The position numbers and the translations under genes were made by a program. From positions 37,269-101,268 of the forward strand of contig NZ_MWLO01000155.1 in NCBI RefSeq assembly GCF_002198735.1: a DNA stretch of 64,000 nt, given 5' to 3'. Below, one piece after another: positions 24,839 through 34,007 of the stretch (position 1 is the first letter of the stretch; every line of letters starts with the position of its first letter). This stretch comes from Ideonella sp. A 288 (GTDB taxonomy: Bacteria > Pseudomonadota > Gammaproteobacteria > Burkholderiales > Burkholderiaceae_C). Below the pieces are notes generated by a model that searched no databases, had not been told where the DNA came from, and saw nothing but the letters and a program-made list of their open reading frames with translations.

Positions 24839-25708
24839 ATGGGAAAGTGGAAATCGTGGAGTCTGGGCGGGAGCGGACGCTCCCGGGCTGCGGCAGTCGC
24901 CGTCGGCCTGCTGATGACGGTGGGGGGCACCTTGGTGTCCATGCCGGCTGAAGCGCAGATCACAAACACCAAGCACAACCTCGGCACCACGCCGGGCGGC
25001 ACTGGTGTCAACAAGTTCAGCGGCACGGCCGAAATCTGTGTCTTCTGCCACACGCCGCACGGTGCTGACACCAGCGCTGCCGTGCCTCTGTGGAACCGCA
25101 CGCTGCCGGCCCCGGCATCGTTCACCACCTACGACAGCCTCGGCACCTCGACGCTGGACGGCAAGGTGGCGCCGGTTGGTTCGGTGTCCATCGCCTGCCT
25201 GTCCTGCCACGACGGCGTCACGTCGATGAGCGCGGTCATCAACGCCCCGGGCTCCGGCACGACGGGCGATGCCGCCTGGCAGGCCGGCACCTGGACCGGT
25301 GCCAATCAGGTCGCGGGCAAGATCGCCCCCGGACTGATCACCAACATCGGCACCGACCTGAAGAACGATCACCCGATCGGCATTCAGTACGGCGGCGGTG
25401 GCCTCAAGGTGAGCGCGCCCTCCGGTGCCACCACTGACCCCGACTTCAAGTCGGCCACCAGCCAGGTGATCGGCTCCAATCGCGTGTGGTGGGTCGACAC
25501 CGAAGCGGCGCCGAATGGCACGCGTCAGAAGACCGACATGGTGCTGTACACCCGCGCCGCCGGTGCTGGCAGTGGCTACACGGGTCAAACCGAGGCCGAG
25601 CCGTTCGTCGAGTGCGCCAGCTGCCACGATCCGCACACCGCCAACGCCACGTTCCTGCGCATCTCCAATGCGGGTAGCGCGGTCTGCCTGGCCTGCCACG
25701 TCAAGTAA
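24839..25708 (+). CDS. Secreted tetrahaem cytochrome c
   Basis: 289 aa; AAGGAGAG ribosome site, signal peptide ending near MPAEAQ. Four haem sites CVFCH, CLSCH, CASCH, CLACH. It shares with 18494 and 35072 the order TNTKHNL, EICVFCHTPHG, VPLWNR, YDSLGTS, CLSCHDG, NDHPIG, ECASCHDPH, SNAGSAVCLACH. A short, anchor-free four-haem protein encoded first in an operon with an NHL lipoprotein, PPIase and beta-barrel is reminiscent of OmcE-like extracellular cytochromes, although homology to OmcE cannot be tested here. Confidence 0.87.
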   Translation: MGKWKSWSLGGSGRSRAAAVAVGLLMTVGGTLVSMPAEAQITNTKHNLGTTPGGTGVNKFSGTAEICVFCHTPHGADTSAAVPLWNRTLPAPASFTTYDSLGTSTLDGKVAPVGSVSIACLSCHDGVTSMSAVINAPGSGTTGDAAWQAGTWTGANQVAGKIAPGLITNIGTDLKNDHPIGIQYGGGGLKVSAPSGATTDPDFKSATSQVIGSNRVWWVDTEAAPNGTRQKTDMVLYTRAAGAGSGYTGQTEAEPFVECASCHDPHTANATFLRISNAGSAVCLACHVK

Positions 25709-25746
25709 ACCAACCCGTACGCCTCGGCACTCATCAGTTGTTCGCC

Positions 25747-26826
25747 ATGACCCATTCGAATCGCCCTACCGTTCACACCGCGTCCCCGCGCAGCGAATCG
25801 TCGCCGCGCCCCTGGCGTTGGTCGTTGATCGGCGTGGCGTTGACGATGGGCTGGTGGATGCTGGTGGTGGCCGAGGCGCGCGCGGCCGACAAGGACGGTG
25901 CCTCTGCTGTCTTTGCCCGCGTCGGCGACGTCGTGATTTCGCAGCAGGCCTATGACCAGGCCTATGCGATCGCGGCGCGCAACAAGTTCTACCATGGCAA
26001 GCCGCCCGAGCAAGAGGTGGCGCGCCTGCAGCGCGAGGTGGGTGATTCGCTCGTCAATGAAACCTTGCTGATGAAAGAGGCGCGTCGGCGCAAGCTGCAG
26101 CCCGACCACGCCGACATCGCCAAACAACTCGATGTGTACGAGGCGCGATACAAGAGCAGCCCCATGTGGCAATCGAACAAGGCCACGGTGCTGCCGCCGC
26201 TGAAGAAGAAACTCGAGGACACCAGCATCCTCGACCAATTGCAGGCCTCGGTTCGAAAGGTGGCCGAGCCCACCGAGCGCCAGATCGAGGCCTATTACGA
26301 CAGCCACAAAGAAAAGTTCACCGAGCCCGAGCAGGTGAAGATCTCGGTGATCCTGCTGAAGGTTGATCCGTCTTCTCCGCAGGCCAAGTGGAATGGTGCC
26401 TTGGAAGAAGGCACCGCCATTTCCAAGCGCTTGCGCGGTGGTGCCGATTTTGCGGCCCTCGCCCATCTGCATTCCGGCGACGATTCCGCCAGCAAGGGTG
26501 GTGCGATGGGCTACACCCACCGCGGCATGCTGCCCGAGCCTGCGCAGCAGGCCATCGACAAGCTTCAGCCGGGTCAGGTGTCCGACGCGGTGGCTTTGCT
26601 CGAAGGTGTGGGTGTGTTCCGGCTGGAAGATCGCAAGTTGCCGAAGCTGAATCCGCTGTCGGCCGTCCGGCAGCGGGCGAAGGATCTCTTGCAGCGCGAC
26701 ATGGCCGATCAGGCGTGGACCGATTTCCTGGCGCGCCTGCGCCGCGAAACGCCCACTCGCATCGATGAAACCCGCTATCTGCCGCTGGCCACCCCAGTGG
26801 CCAATGCCCGGCCAGCCAGTAAGTAA
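25747..26826 (+). CDS. PpiC/SurA-type peptidyl-prolyl cis-trans isomerase
   Basis: 359 aa with one N-terminal membrane/signal segment (WSLIGVALTMGWWMLVV, then AEARAAD). A helical SurA-like N-terminal region is followed by a parvulin domain from about residue 200 (EPEQVKISVILLKVD, GADFAALAHLHSGD, KGGAMGYTHRGMLPE, LQPGQVSDAVALLEGVGVFRL). It would assist folding of exported proteins in the periplasm. Its place between a multihaem cytochrome and an outer-membrane barrel suggests a dedicated chaperone for them, as with PPIase genes in Geobacter omc loci. No clear ribosome site; TTG 25738 is an alternative start. Confidence 0.88.
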   Translation: MTHSNRPTVHTASPRSESSPRPWRWSLIGVALTMGWWMLVVAEARAADKDGASAVFARVGDVVISQQAYDQAYAIAARNKFYHGKPPEQEVARLQREVGDSLVNETLLMKEARRRKLQPDHADIAKQLDVYEARYKSSPMWQSNKATVLPPLKKKLEDTSILDQLQASVRKVAEPTERQIEAYYDSHKEKFTEPEQVKISVILLKVDPSSPQAKWNGALEEGTAISKRLRGGADFAALAHLHSGDDSASKGGAMGYTHRGMLPEPAQQAIDKLQPGQVSDAVALLEGVGVFRLEDRKLPKLNPLSAVRQRAKDLLQRDMADQAWTDFLARLRRETPTRIDETRYLPLATPVANARPASK

Positions 26827-26838
26827 AGGGCATGGGCG

Positions 26839-28740
26839 GTGCGACGATCGCCTGCTTGGGTTCTGCTGTGCTCGGTCGCTTCCACTGCGTTCGCTCAGGT
26901 CGAGAGCCCTCAGCCCCCCGCGGCGCCGGTCGCGCCGCCACCGGCGCCTGTGTCGTCGTCGGGCGCAGGCGCCATTTCGACCACCGCAGCGCCTGTCGAG
27001 CCCGTGGGTGGCGGCGTGCGGTGGCAATTGCCGCCCTTGCTGTGGACCGGGTCGCTGGCATTCGACATCCGTCGGGACCAACTCGACACAGAAGGCGTTC
27101 GGCAACAGCGGCTGGTGACGGCCACGCTCGGAACGGCAACCTACCTGTATGCGCCTTGGTTGGCGATCGTCAACGGCACGGTCGGCCTGACCCGTGGCAC
27201 TGTCCAGGGCGATGCCCCCGACGATTCATCGGGCGGCAGCCGATTTGTCACCGGCAAGCTCCAGTTGTCCCTGCTGCCGCGCAGCCGGTTCCCGTCGGAG
27301 TTGCGCTACGAGGTGTCCGACAGCCGCATCGACAGTTCACTCGGCGGCGGCGTGGACTATCGGTCGCGCAACGTCTCGGTGCTGCAGCGCTATCGCCCGG
27401 TCAATGGCGAGTTCTCTGTGTCGGCAAGCTACGAACGGCGATCTCAGGACAGCGCCGACTTCGGCCAGGACACTCAAGACTCCTTTCTGGCGGACTTCGC
27501 CAGCCACTGGAAGCGGCATCAGCTCACGGCCAGCCTCACCCGCAGCGCCAATCGACGCGGCAGCACGGGAGAGGAAAGCGATTTCACTTCGCTGGTGGCG
27601 CGCCACAGCGCCGCCTGGGCGCCTGCGTTGTCACTGGAAAGCTCTGTCAATTGGGCGCGCTCCGACGACCAACTGCGCTTCGATGGCAGTGGACTGACCG
27701 GTCGGCGCAGCACCACCTTGGCCCAGGCGTCGAGCCTGGCCGTGTGGCGTGGCGACACGGTGCCGCTGACGGTGACCGGAAGCCTGCGCGCCTTCACCTT
27801 CGATGGTGGCGGCGAGAACAATGGCACCACCCTCGCGGCGGGCCTGGGCGCAACCTACGAGTTCAGTCGACAGGCGCGGGTGAATGCGTCGCTCACGGCG
27901 ACGAGCATCGACGGCAACACGTCGATCACGTCGGTGGGGCAGGTTTCTGGCACGTATCAGGGCGATCAACGCCAGTGGGGCACTGCCCAATGGAGCTGGT
28001 TCAGCAGCGCCGCGGTGGGTGCCGCGCGCACCGACGCCCGAACCGATGCCAGTGTGTCCACCCAACTCGGCCACAACCTCAGCAACGTCTGGCTCATCGG
28101 GGGCTCCAGTTGGGGCGTCAGCCTGGCACAGACGGGCAGTGTGGCGGTGGCCAACCAGACGGCATCGCCCGAGCAATTGCTGCCGCCGGATCGCTTGTCG
28201 CGTGCCTTGACGCAGACGTTGGCCTTCACCTGGACCAAGCCGGGGGAGCAGGGCAGCGCGTTCAGTCGACTCTCATTCACCGACGCCCGCCAGTTCGACA
28301 GCGAGAAGTCGCACTTCAGCTTCGTCAACTTCCAGGTGTCGGGGACGCACGAACTCGATCGGCGGCGCAGTTGGACGGGCGATCTGACCTGGCAAAGGTC
28401 GGTGCAAAGCTCGACGCCGCTGCCCACGGTCACGGTGCCGGACGTGTCGCGGTTCACCCAGAACCAGCGCAATGCCAGTGGCGAGCTCACTTGGCGGCAC
28501 TTGCGGGTGTTCGACGTGCCTCGCCTGAACTTCACGTCCAGGCTGCGCGTCGCGCTCAATACCCAGCGACAGAGCGACGAGATCCTGGCGCTGCCGGATC
28601 GCGAAACCGCGTCGTGGGAAAACAGGCTCGACCATCAGGTCGGACGGCTCGAGAACTCGTTCTCGATGCGCGTTTCGAAGGTCGATGGGCGTCGCAACGT
28701 GTTCCTGATGTGGCGACTGCAACGCAACTTCGGAGGATGA
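26839..28740 (+). CDS. Predicted outer-membrane beta-barrel of a porin-cytochrome conduit
   Basis: 633 aa from GTG 26839, signal peptide cleaved near STAFAQ, then a Pro/Ala linker. From about residue 65 onward the sequence alternates polar and hydrophobic residues in strands separated by short charged loops (for example GSLAFDIRRDQ, GKLQLSLLPRS, FSVSASYERRSQDS, NVFLMWRLQRNF), with many aromatic girdle residues; the length would allow about 20 or more strands. It lacks CxxC motifs. Its neighbours (secreted and periplasmic multihaem cytochromes) suggest an MtrB/PioB-like electron conduit or a secretion pore for the cytochromes. No sequence motif proves MtrB homology. Confidence 0.7.
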   Translation: MRRSPAWVLLCSVASTAFAQVESPQPPAAPVAPPPAPVSSSGAGAISTTAAPVEPVGGGVRWQLPPLLWTGSLAFDIRRDQLDTEGVRQQRLVTATLGTATYLYAPWLAIVNGTVGLTRGTVQGDAPDDSSGGSRFVTGKLQLSLLPRSRFPSELRYEVSDSRIDSSLGGGVDYRSRNVSVLQRYRPVNGEFSVSASYERRSQDSADFGQDTQDSFLADFASHWKRHQLTASLTRSANRRGSTGEESDFTSLVARHSAAWAPALSLESSVNWARSDDQLRFDGSGLTGRRSTTLAQASSLAVWRGDTVPLTVTGSLRAFTFDGGGENNGTTLAAGLGATYEFSRQARVNASLTATSIDGNTSITSVGQVSGTYQGDQRQWGTAQWSWFSSAAVGAARTDARTDASVSTQLGHNLSNVWLIGGSSWGVSLAQTGSVAVANQTASPEQLLPPDRLSRALTQTLAFTWTKPGEQGSAFSRLSFTDARQFDSEKSHFSFVNFQVSGTHELDRRRSWTGDLTWQRSVQSSTPLPTVTVPDVSRFTQNQRNASGELTWRHLRVFDVPRLNFTSRLRVALNTQRQSDEILALPDRETASWENRLDHQVGRLENSFSMRVSKVDGRRNVFLMWRLQRNFGG

Positions 28741-28780
28741 CCGCCTGAGCCGCATGCGATGCAGCCACGGTGAGATGACC

Positions 28781-29263
28781 ATGACAGCTACTCAATCGAC
28801 CCCTTCCATTCTGCGCCGCTGGCGTTTTCTGGCCGCCATGGTCAGCCTGTTGCTGGCCTGTCTGGCCGGTACGGCCAATGCCGAGTACGGCGATGTGGTG
28901 ATCAACAACTACTCCGACGCGGCCGGCATGCGACCGGTGGTGTTCCCTCACTGGTTCCACCGCATACGCTACCGCTGCAAGGTCTGCCACGCAGACCTGG
29001 GCTTCAAGTTCAAGGCCGGTGGCAACGAGATCAACATGGTCAAGGTGATCGATGGACAGTACTGCGGTGCCTGCCACAACGGCGATGTCGCCTGGTCGAT
29101 CGAGAACTGCAACATGTGCCACTCCGCGAAACCCGGCACGCCAACTCAGGTGCACGAGAGCACCACGCATGCACTGGTCATCAAGGGCGCCGCGCCGGCG
29201 GCGCCTGCCGCAACTATCGCGGCTCCGACCGCCCCCCCGGCCTCGGCGCCTGCGCGCAAGTGA
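28781..29263 (+). CDS. c7-type trihaem cytochrome (EYGDVV type)
   Basis: 160 aa, start at ATG 28781 with GGTGAG six bases before; 28754 and 28775 are alternatives. The signal peptide ends GTANAEYGD. Three haem sites CKVCH, CGACH, CNMCH with the leader VVFPHWFHRIRYRCKVCH giving His ligands, as in the c7-type trihaem domain of nanowire-associated proteins. The Ala/Pro-rich C-terminal tail is a likely linker. Nearly the same sequence occurs at 32642. Periplasmic electron transfer. Confidence 0.88.
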   Translation: MTATQSTPSILRRWRFLAAMVSLLLACLAGTANAEYGDVVINNYSDAAGMRPVVFPHWFHRIRYRCKVCHADLGFKFKAGGNEINMVKVIDGQYCGACHNGDVAWSIENCNMCHSAKPGTPTQVHESTTHALVIKGAAPAAPAATIAAPTAPPASAPARK

Positions 29264-29273
29264 AGGCAATGCC

Positions 29274-30206
29274 ATGAACCGTTTCCTCAGCATCCTCTCC
29301 ACCCCGGGCCTGCGTACCGGCCTTGGCGCCGCAGGGCTGTTTCTCACGATGGCTGTCGGCGCTGCCGAGGATCCCCTCGGAAAGAAGACCTACGACAGTG
29401 CCTGCGCCGCCTGCCATGCCAGCGGCATTGCCGGCGCGCCAAAGGTGGGCGATGCAGCGGCCTGGGCACCGCGCATCAAGACGGGCATCGACGCGCTGGT
29501 CAACAGTGCGCTCAAGGGCAAGGGCGCGATGCCCGCCAAGGGTGGGCAGACCGCACTGCCGGATGCAGCGGTGCGCGCAGCGGTTGTTCACATGACCCAG
29601 TTGTCGTCGACTGCGGCCGCCGCGGCTGCTCCGGCGGCGGCAGCGCCGCCCGCGGCGGCTGCTGCGTCGGCGCCCGCAGTCGTTGCCACGGCCAACACGT
29701 TCAACCGCCTGATGCGTGCCCCGGGCCGTCGCAACCTACCCCCTGCCGAGGACCTGATCCACGACCCGACCAACGACGGTACCCTGCAGTTGCAGCCTCC
29801 GCTGGCGGCGTTCGAGGTGCTGCCACGCAGCAACGCCGGCAATCGCGTCAACTGGGTCAAGGCCATCGGCGAATCGCACATTCAGCCTCGGGCTGACCGG
29901 CTCGATCCCAAGGTCGCCCCGATGGTGATGGACCTCAACATCGTGCGAGAGGTCAAGGGGTCGATGCCCGACGTGGTCTATCCCCACAAGCAGCACACCG
30001 AGTGGCTCGATTGCTCGAACTGCCATCCCGCGATCTTCATTCCCCAGAAGGGCGCCAACCAGATCAGCATGGCGTCGATCCTGCTCGGTCAGCAGTGCGG
30101 CGTGTGCCATGGCAAGGTGGCGTTTCCGGTGTCGGAATGCCGTCTGTGCCATTCCAAGCCCAAGCCCACGCCGGCCGTTGCCTCGGCGTCGAGCCCTGCC
30201 AAGTGA
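29274..30206 (+). CDS. Fused cytochrome c5 / c7-type trihaem protein
   Basis: 310 aa with a signal peptide (ending about VGAAED). Residues 35-110 are a cytochrome c5 domain (CAACHASGIAGAPKVGD, KGAMPAKGG), nearly the same as the stand-alone protein at 19599. An Ala/Pro linker (about 115-145) leads to a trihaem domain with YPHKQHTEWLDCSNCH, CGVCH and CRLCH; four haems in total. The trihaem half is paralogous to 32076. A fusion of soluble carrier and trihaem relay in one chain would make a short wire. Eleven bases separate it from the preceding gene. Confidence 0.87.
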   Translation: MNRFLSILSTPGLRTGLGAAGLFLTMAVGAAEDPLGKKTYDSACAACHASGIAGAPKVGDAAAWAPRIKTGIDALVNSALKGKGAMPAKGGQTALPDAAVRAAVVHMTQLSSTAAAAAAPAAAAPPAAAAASAPAVVATANTFNRLMRAPGRRNLPPAEDLIHDPTNDGTLQLQPPLAAFEVLPRSNAGNRVNWVKAIGESHIQPRADRLDPKVAPMVMDLNIVREVKGSMPDVVYPHKQHTEWLDCSNCHPAIFIPQKGANQISMASILLGQQCGVCHGKVAFPVSECRLCHSKPKPTPAVASASSPAK

Positions 30207-30217
30207 GGAGTCGCGTC

Positions 30218-31171
30218 ATGTCGATGTGCAGTCGTTCGATCATTGCCGTGGCTGTGCTGGCAGCGCAGGGCGTCTTGGCGGGCGGGGCGCTGGCTCAGTC
30301 TCCGGCCGAAGACGCCCGCGTGACGTCTCCCCGCCCAAGGGCCGCCGAGGTGTCGCCCCGCGTGGTCGACCAAAAGGCCCAGATGGTTGAAAAGATGCTG
30401 TTCAACTCACCCGTGGCTGCACGGGTGGCGGGCAGCCAGAACGAGGAGGCGCGTCGGCATCTGACCAACGCCCGAGAGCTGTACACGCACGGTCGGGCGT
30501 TGGCGGGCACGGGACAGCTCCGCGGTGCAGACGGCCTGCTCAACGAGGCGATCTGGGAGATCGGTCGGGCCCAGCAATTGGCACCCGACCAGACGGCCAA
30601 ACTCGTCGATGAACGTGCGCGCTACGACCAGCTGTCGGGCAGCGTGTCTGCGCTGTTGCGCACTTACCAGCTCGGCGTGTCGGGTCCGGGGGCCATCACG
30701 ATGCGCCCCGAAGCGACGGGCGAGCGCGGCGTGACGCAGGCCATGGCGGCGGTGGAGCAGGCACGCGTGCTGGCGGATGCCGGCAAGGTCACCGACGCCA
30801 ACCGCACGCTCGACCAGGCCTTGTCCTTGCTGCTCAAGGACGCGCTCCAGCGGGTCGATGGGCAGACGCTGGTCTACGACCGACGTTTTGCCAGCTCGCG
30901 CGAGGAGTTCGCTCACGAGCTGGCACGCCATCGCAGTTTCGATGGGCTGGTGCCGTTGGCGGTGCTCGAGTACCGGCCGTCCAAGGAAGCGCTGGTCCTG
31001 ATCGAGCGCTATGTGCGGCAGGCTCGTACGTTGCGCGAAAAGGCGGAGTCGCAGGCGGCCGCGTCCGATCTGCAGACTGCATTGCTCAGCCTCGCCGAAG
31101 GCATCGACCACCTGCAGCGGGCGCTGCAGGCGGCCGGCCTGTCCGTGCCACAGACCATGGGATCACAGTGA
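30218..31171 (+). CDS. Exported helical (coiled-coil) protein of unknown function
   Basis: 317 aa, GAGGAG before ATG 30218. Signal peptide ends GGALAQ. The mature part is almost all amphipathic helix, rich in Ala, Arg and Glu (ARELYTHGRALAGTGQLRGAD, EEFAHELARHRSFD), similar to TPR-like or coiled-coil scaffolds. It resembles the following protein in pattern (for example FA....EEFAHEL versus FANKEEEYAYEI), so the pair is probably an old duplication. No haem motif. Role is unknown; assembly of the cytochromes or the barrel is a guess from position. Confidence 0.65.
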   Translation: MSMCSRSIIAVAVLAAQGVLAGGALAQSPAEDARVTSPRPRAAEVSPRVVDQKAQMVEKMLFNSPVAARVAGSQNEEARRHLTNARELYTHGRALAGTGQLRGADGLLNEAIWEIGRAQQLAPDQTAKLVDERARYDQLSGSVSALLRTYQLGVSGPGAITMRPEATGERGVTQAMAAVEQARVLADAGKVTDANRTLDQALSLLLKDALQRVDGQTLVYDRRFASSREEFAHELARHRSFDGLVPLAVLEYRPSKEALVLIERYVRQARTLREKAESQAAASDLQTALLSLAEGIDHLQRALQAAGLSVPQTMGSQ

Positions 31172-31200
31172 ACACTGAATCGGATATCACCCTGGGCAGT

Positions 31201-32076
31201 ATGTCCACGCGCCTGAGAGCGCTGTCCCTGGCTCTGTTGCTCGGCAGCGGTGCCGTGTCGGCCTGGTCACAGGCGGCTTCGGCACCGCCGAATCGCGAGC
31301 AGGTCGAGCGGCGCGTCACCAGCACGGGCTCGCTGATCGGCCAGAGTTCGGCGGCCAAACAAGTGGAATCCAGCGGCAATGTCGATGCGATCGCCACGCG
31401 CGACCGCGCCAAGGCCCTGCATGCCAGAGCACAGGCCTCGCTTGCCGAAGGCGACGTGGCGGCGGCCAACCGCTTTGCCGATGCCGCCGCCCGCACGATG
31501 ATGGAAGCCGTGCGTCTGGCGGCGCCCGACCAGGTCAACGAGCGCAAGGAACGCGGCGATTTCGAAACGCGCCTGAAGTCCACGCGGTCGCTTCTCGAGG
31601 CGCAGCAGCGCATCGCCACCGAGAAGGGCAGCGGCGCACGCAATGCCGAACTCACCCAGCGCATCGAGGCCATGCTGGTCGAAGCGCAGAAACTGGCCAC
31701 CAGCGGCCACTTGCCCGAAGGTCGCCGCCTGCTCGACCAGGCCTATGGTGCGTCGCGTGCCGCCATTGGTGGCATGCGCAGCGGCGACACCCTCGTTCGC
31801 TCGCTGAACTTCGCCAACAAGGAGGAAGAGTACGCCTACGAGATCGATCGCAACGACACCCACCGCATGCTGGTTCAAGTGTTGTTGCAGGATCGTCGCA
31901 ACGCATCGAACGATGCGATGGTCGAGAAGGCACTTCAGGCTTCGTTGGCCCTGCGTCGCCAGGCCGAGGAACAGGCCGCCCGTCGCGAGTTCGACGTCGG
32001 CGTTCGCACACTCGAGGAATCCACCCGCGAATTGGTCCGCGCGATCCGAAGCGCCGGTGTCTTTATCCCGGGCTGA
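31201..32076 (+). CDS. Exported helical protein, paralogue of preceding gene
   Basis: 291 aa. ATG 31201 gives a good signal peptide (LALLLGSGAVSAWSQA); GTG 31168, overlapping the preceding stop, is an alternative that adds 11 residues. The body is helical with repeated Ala/Glu/Arg segments (ALHARAQASLAEGDVAAANRFAD, LATSGHLPEGRRLLDQAYG). Similar helical layout to the protein at 30218. No catalytic or haem motif. The stop overlaps the next start (TGATG). Confidence 0.62.
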   Translation: MSTRLRALSLALLLGSGAVSAWSQAASAPPNREQVERRVTSTGSLIGQSSAAKQVESSGNVDAIATRDRAKALHARAQASLAEGDVAAANRFADAAARTMMEAVRLAAPDQVNERKERGDFETRLKSTRSLLEAQQRIATEKGSGARNAELTQRIEAMLVEAQKLATSGHLPEGRRLLDQAYGASRAAIGGMRSGDTLVRSLNFANKEEEYAYEIDRNDTHRMLVQVLLQDRRNASNDAMVEKALQASLALRRQAEEQAARREFDVGVRTLEESTRELVRAIRSAGVFIPG

Positions 32077-32645
32077 TGGACATGTGGACCGCGATGGCCA
32101 GGCGTGGCGCCATCGGGCTGCTCCTGACCTGTGCACTCGTCGCGGTCGGCGTGGCGGCGGCACGATGGCTGCCTCTGGCCAACGATGGTGTGCACGACCC
32201 GACCAGTCCGGCCATCGGGGTCCTGCAGGAACCGGCCGAGGCCCTGTCGGCGCTGCCCCCCGACAGTGCAGGCAATCAGGTGCGTTGGGTGCAGGCCCTC
32301 GACCAGGGGTACATCACGCCCCGAAGTCAGATCCTTGCTGGTACCCAGGTCAACCTTCGCGCCACCGATGTGCTGTTGAAGAACACTGGCGAGATGCCGA
32401 TGGTTCGCTTCCCCCACCGGCAGCACACGGCCTGGCTCGATTGCACCAACTGCCACGACAAGCTGTTCGAGCGCAAGGCCGGCGCGACCAAGATCAACAT
32501 GTTCCTGATCCTGCAGGGCGAGAAGTGCGGGCTGTGCCACGGCGCGGTCGCGTTTCCCCTGACCGAGTGCGAACGCTGCCACAGCGTGCCCCGCGGCAGC
32601 GAAGCGGCACTCGCCTTCGGCAAGGGCCTGGTCCTCGAGCGATGA
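32076..32645 (+). CDS. c7-type trihaem cytochrome, membrane-anchored
   Basis: 189 aa. N-terminal hydrophobic segment (GLLLTCALVAVGVAAA) without a clear cleavage site, so probably an inner-membrane anchor. The body mirrors the C-terminal part of the protein at 29274: AGNQVRWVQALDQGYITPR, then FPHRQHTAWLDCTNCH, CGLCHGAVAFPLTECERCH. Three haems with His ligands from the HRQH segment. Overlaps both neighbours. It could pass electrons from the inner membrane to periplasmic carriers. Confidence 0.83.
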   Translation: MDMWTAMARRGAIGLLLTCALVAVGVAAARWLPLANDGVHDPTSPAIGVLQEPAEALSALPPDSAGNQVRWVQALDQGYITPRSQILAGTQVNLRATDVLLKNTGEMPMVRFPHRQHTAWLDCTNCHDKLFERKAGATKINMFLILQGEKCGLCHGAVAFPLTECERCHSVPRGSEAALAFGKGLVLER

Positions 32646-33019
32646 AGCGGTTCCTGCTGCACGCCTGCCTTGCCGTGAGCGGCATGCTGCTGGCGGCGGC
32701 CGCAACGGCCGAGTATGGCGACGTGGTCCTCAATCGCCGCGCCGAAGCCGAGGGGGTGCGACCGGTCGTGTTCCCGCACTGGTTCCATCGCATCCGCTTT
32801 CGCTGCAAGGTGTGTCACAGTGAGCTGGGCTTTCAGATGCGGGCGGGGTCGAACGTGGTGTCGATGGCCGACATCATCGACGGCAAGTTCTGCGGCATGT
32901 GCCACAACGGGCAGGTGGCCTGGGGCCCGGATCGGTGCGATCTCTGCCACTCCGGCAAGCGCGGCCAGGCGTCGGGCATCTACGGCGGCAGCGAGACGAA
33001 AGGACCAGGCAAATGGTGA
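32642..33019 (+). CDS. c7-type trihaem cytochrome (EYGDVV type), paralogue of 28781
   Basis: 125 aa with signal peptide ending ATAEYGD. Haem sites CKVCH, CGMCH, CDLCH in the same frame of conserved residues as 28781 (EYGDVV..., VRPVVFPHWFHRIRFRCKVCH, DGKFCGMCHNGQVAWG). It lacks the Ala/Pro tail. It overlaps the preceding gene (ATGA) and the following NHL gene by seven bases, so translation is coupled. Confidence 0.87.
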   Translation: MKRFLLHACLAVSGMLLAAAATAEYGDVVLNRRAEAEGVRPVVFPHWFHRIRFRCKVCHSELGFQMRAGSNVVSMADIIDGKFCGMCHNGQVAWGPDRCDLCHSGKRGQASGIYGGSETKGPGKW

Positions 33020-34002
33020 ATCTGCCGCGACGTACCGGGCTGGCCGCGTTGGTGGCCCTGTTGGCTGGGGGGTGTGCGGAAGCGGACATGGCCACGCCCA
33101 GCAAACGGCCCGTGCCCACCGCGCTGCTGACTCCCTGGCTCAGCCTCGCCGGCGGGTGGGCCATCACGCCTGAGCCCGGCGGCTTGCCGATGCCGGCGTT
33201 GCCGCCGGGCTTTCCCAGGGCGCCGATCGGTGGTCGGCTCAATTTCCAGTTGCCTGTGGCGCTGGCGGCTCGCGACGACGTCGTCTGGGTGGTCGACGCT
33301 GGACTGCGGCAGTTGCTTCGGCTGGAACGCTCGCGTGACAGTGTCGCGGTCGTGGCCGCCGTGTCTGCCGACATGGGCTCGGCACTGCAGGCCTTGCCCG
33401 ACGGCACGGCCTGGTTGGCAGAACCGGCCAGCGGCCAGGCCCGCCAGTTCGATCGCAATGGCCGTGTGCTCAGAACCTTCCGAGACGACCGATTTGCGGC
33501 ACGACCGGTCGCCGTGGCCTGGGTGCCGGAGGCGGGAGGCGACGTGTTCGTGGCCGATGCGCAGCTGGCTCACATCGCGGTCTTCGACACGTTCGGTCGG
33601 GTCATTCGCCGCTTCGGCCAGGGGCGCCTGCAGTCGGTGGCGGCGATGGCCATCGGACCGGCCGGCCTGTACGTGGTCGACCGGCTGGCTCAGCAGGTGC
33701 ATGTGTTCGGTCGGGACGGCCAATGGTTGTCGGCCATGGGCGACGACAGCCTGGTGATGCCGCGTGCCGTCGCAGTCGATTCGGGTGGAAGGGTGTATGT
33801 CGGCGACGAAGCCGACGGCGCGGTCCATGTGTTCATCGATGGCGAGCCGGTGGCACGTTTCGCCGGTGCCGGTGCGCTGCGGCTGGGGCGCATCGATGCG
33901 CTGGCCGCCGATGGGAATCTGCTCTATGTGGCCGACGGACTGAGCGCGCGGGTACAGATCCTGCTGATCACACCGGAATCACTCCGTCGTCCCTCCCCTT
34001 GA
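33013..34002 (+). CDS. NHL-like beta-propeller lipoprotein
   Basis: 329 aa from ATG 33013; lipobox LLAGGC. Blades are shorter and less regular than in the other NHL proteins: DVVWVVDAGLRQLLRLER, GDVFVADAQLAHIAVFD, GLYVVDRLAQQVHVFG, GRVYVGDEADGAVHVFI, NLLYVADGLSARVQIL. The lipid anchor and exported location are clear; the partner is presumably one of the adjacent cytochromes. It directly precedes another NHL lipoprotein, five bases apart. Confidence 0.78.
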   Translation: MVNLPRRTGLAALVALLAGGCAEADMATPSKRPVPTALLTPWLSLAGGWAITPEPGGLPMPALPPGFPRAPIGGRLNFQLPVALAARDDVVWVVDAGLRQLLRLERSRDSVAVVAAVSADMGSALQALPDGTAWLAEPASGQARQFDRNGRVLRTFRDDRFAARPVAVAWVPEAGGDVFVADAQLAHIAVFDTFGRVIRRFGQGRLQSVAAMAIGPAGLYVVDRLAQQVHVFGRDGQWLSAMGDDSLVMPRAVAVDSGGRVYVGDEADGAVHVFIDGEPVARFAGAGALRLGRIDALAADGNLLYVADGLSARVQILLITPESLRRPSP

Positions 34003-34007
34003 ACGCC

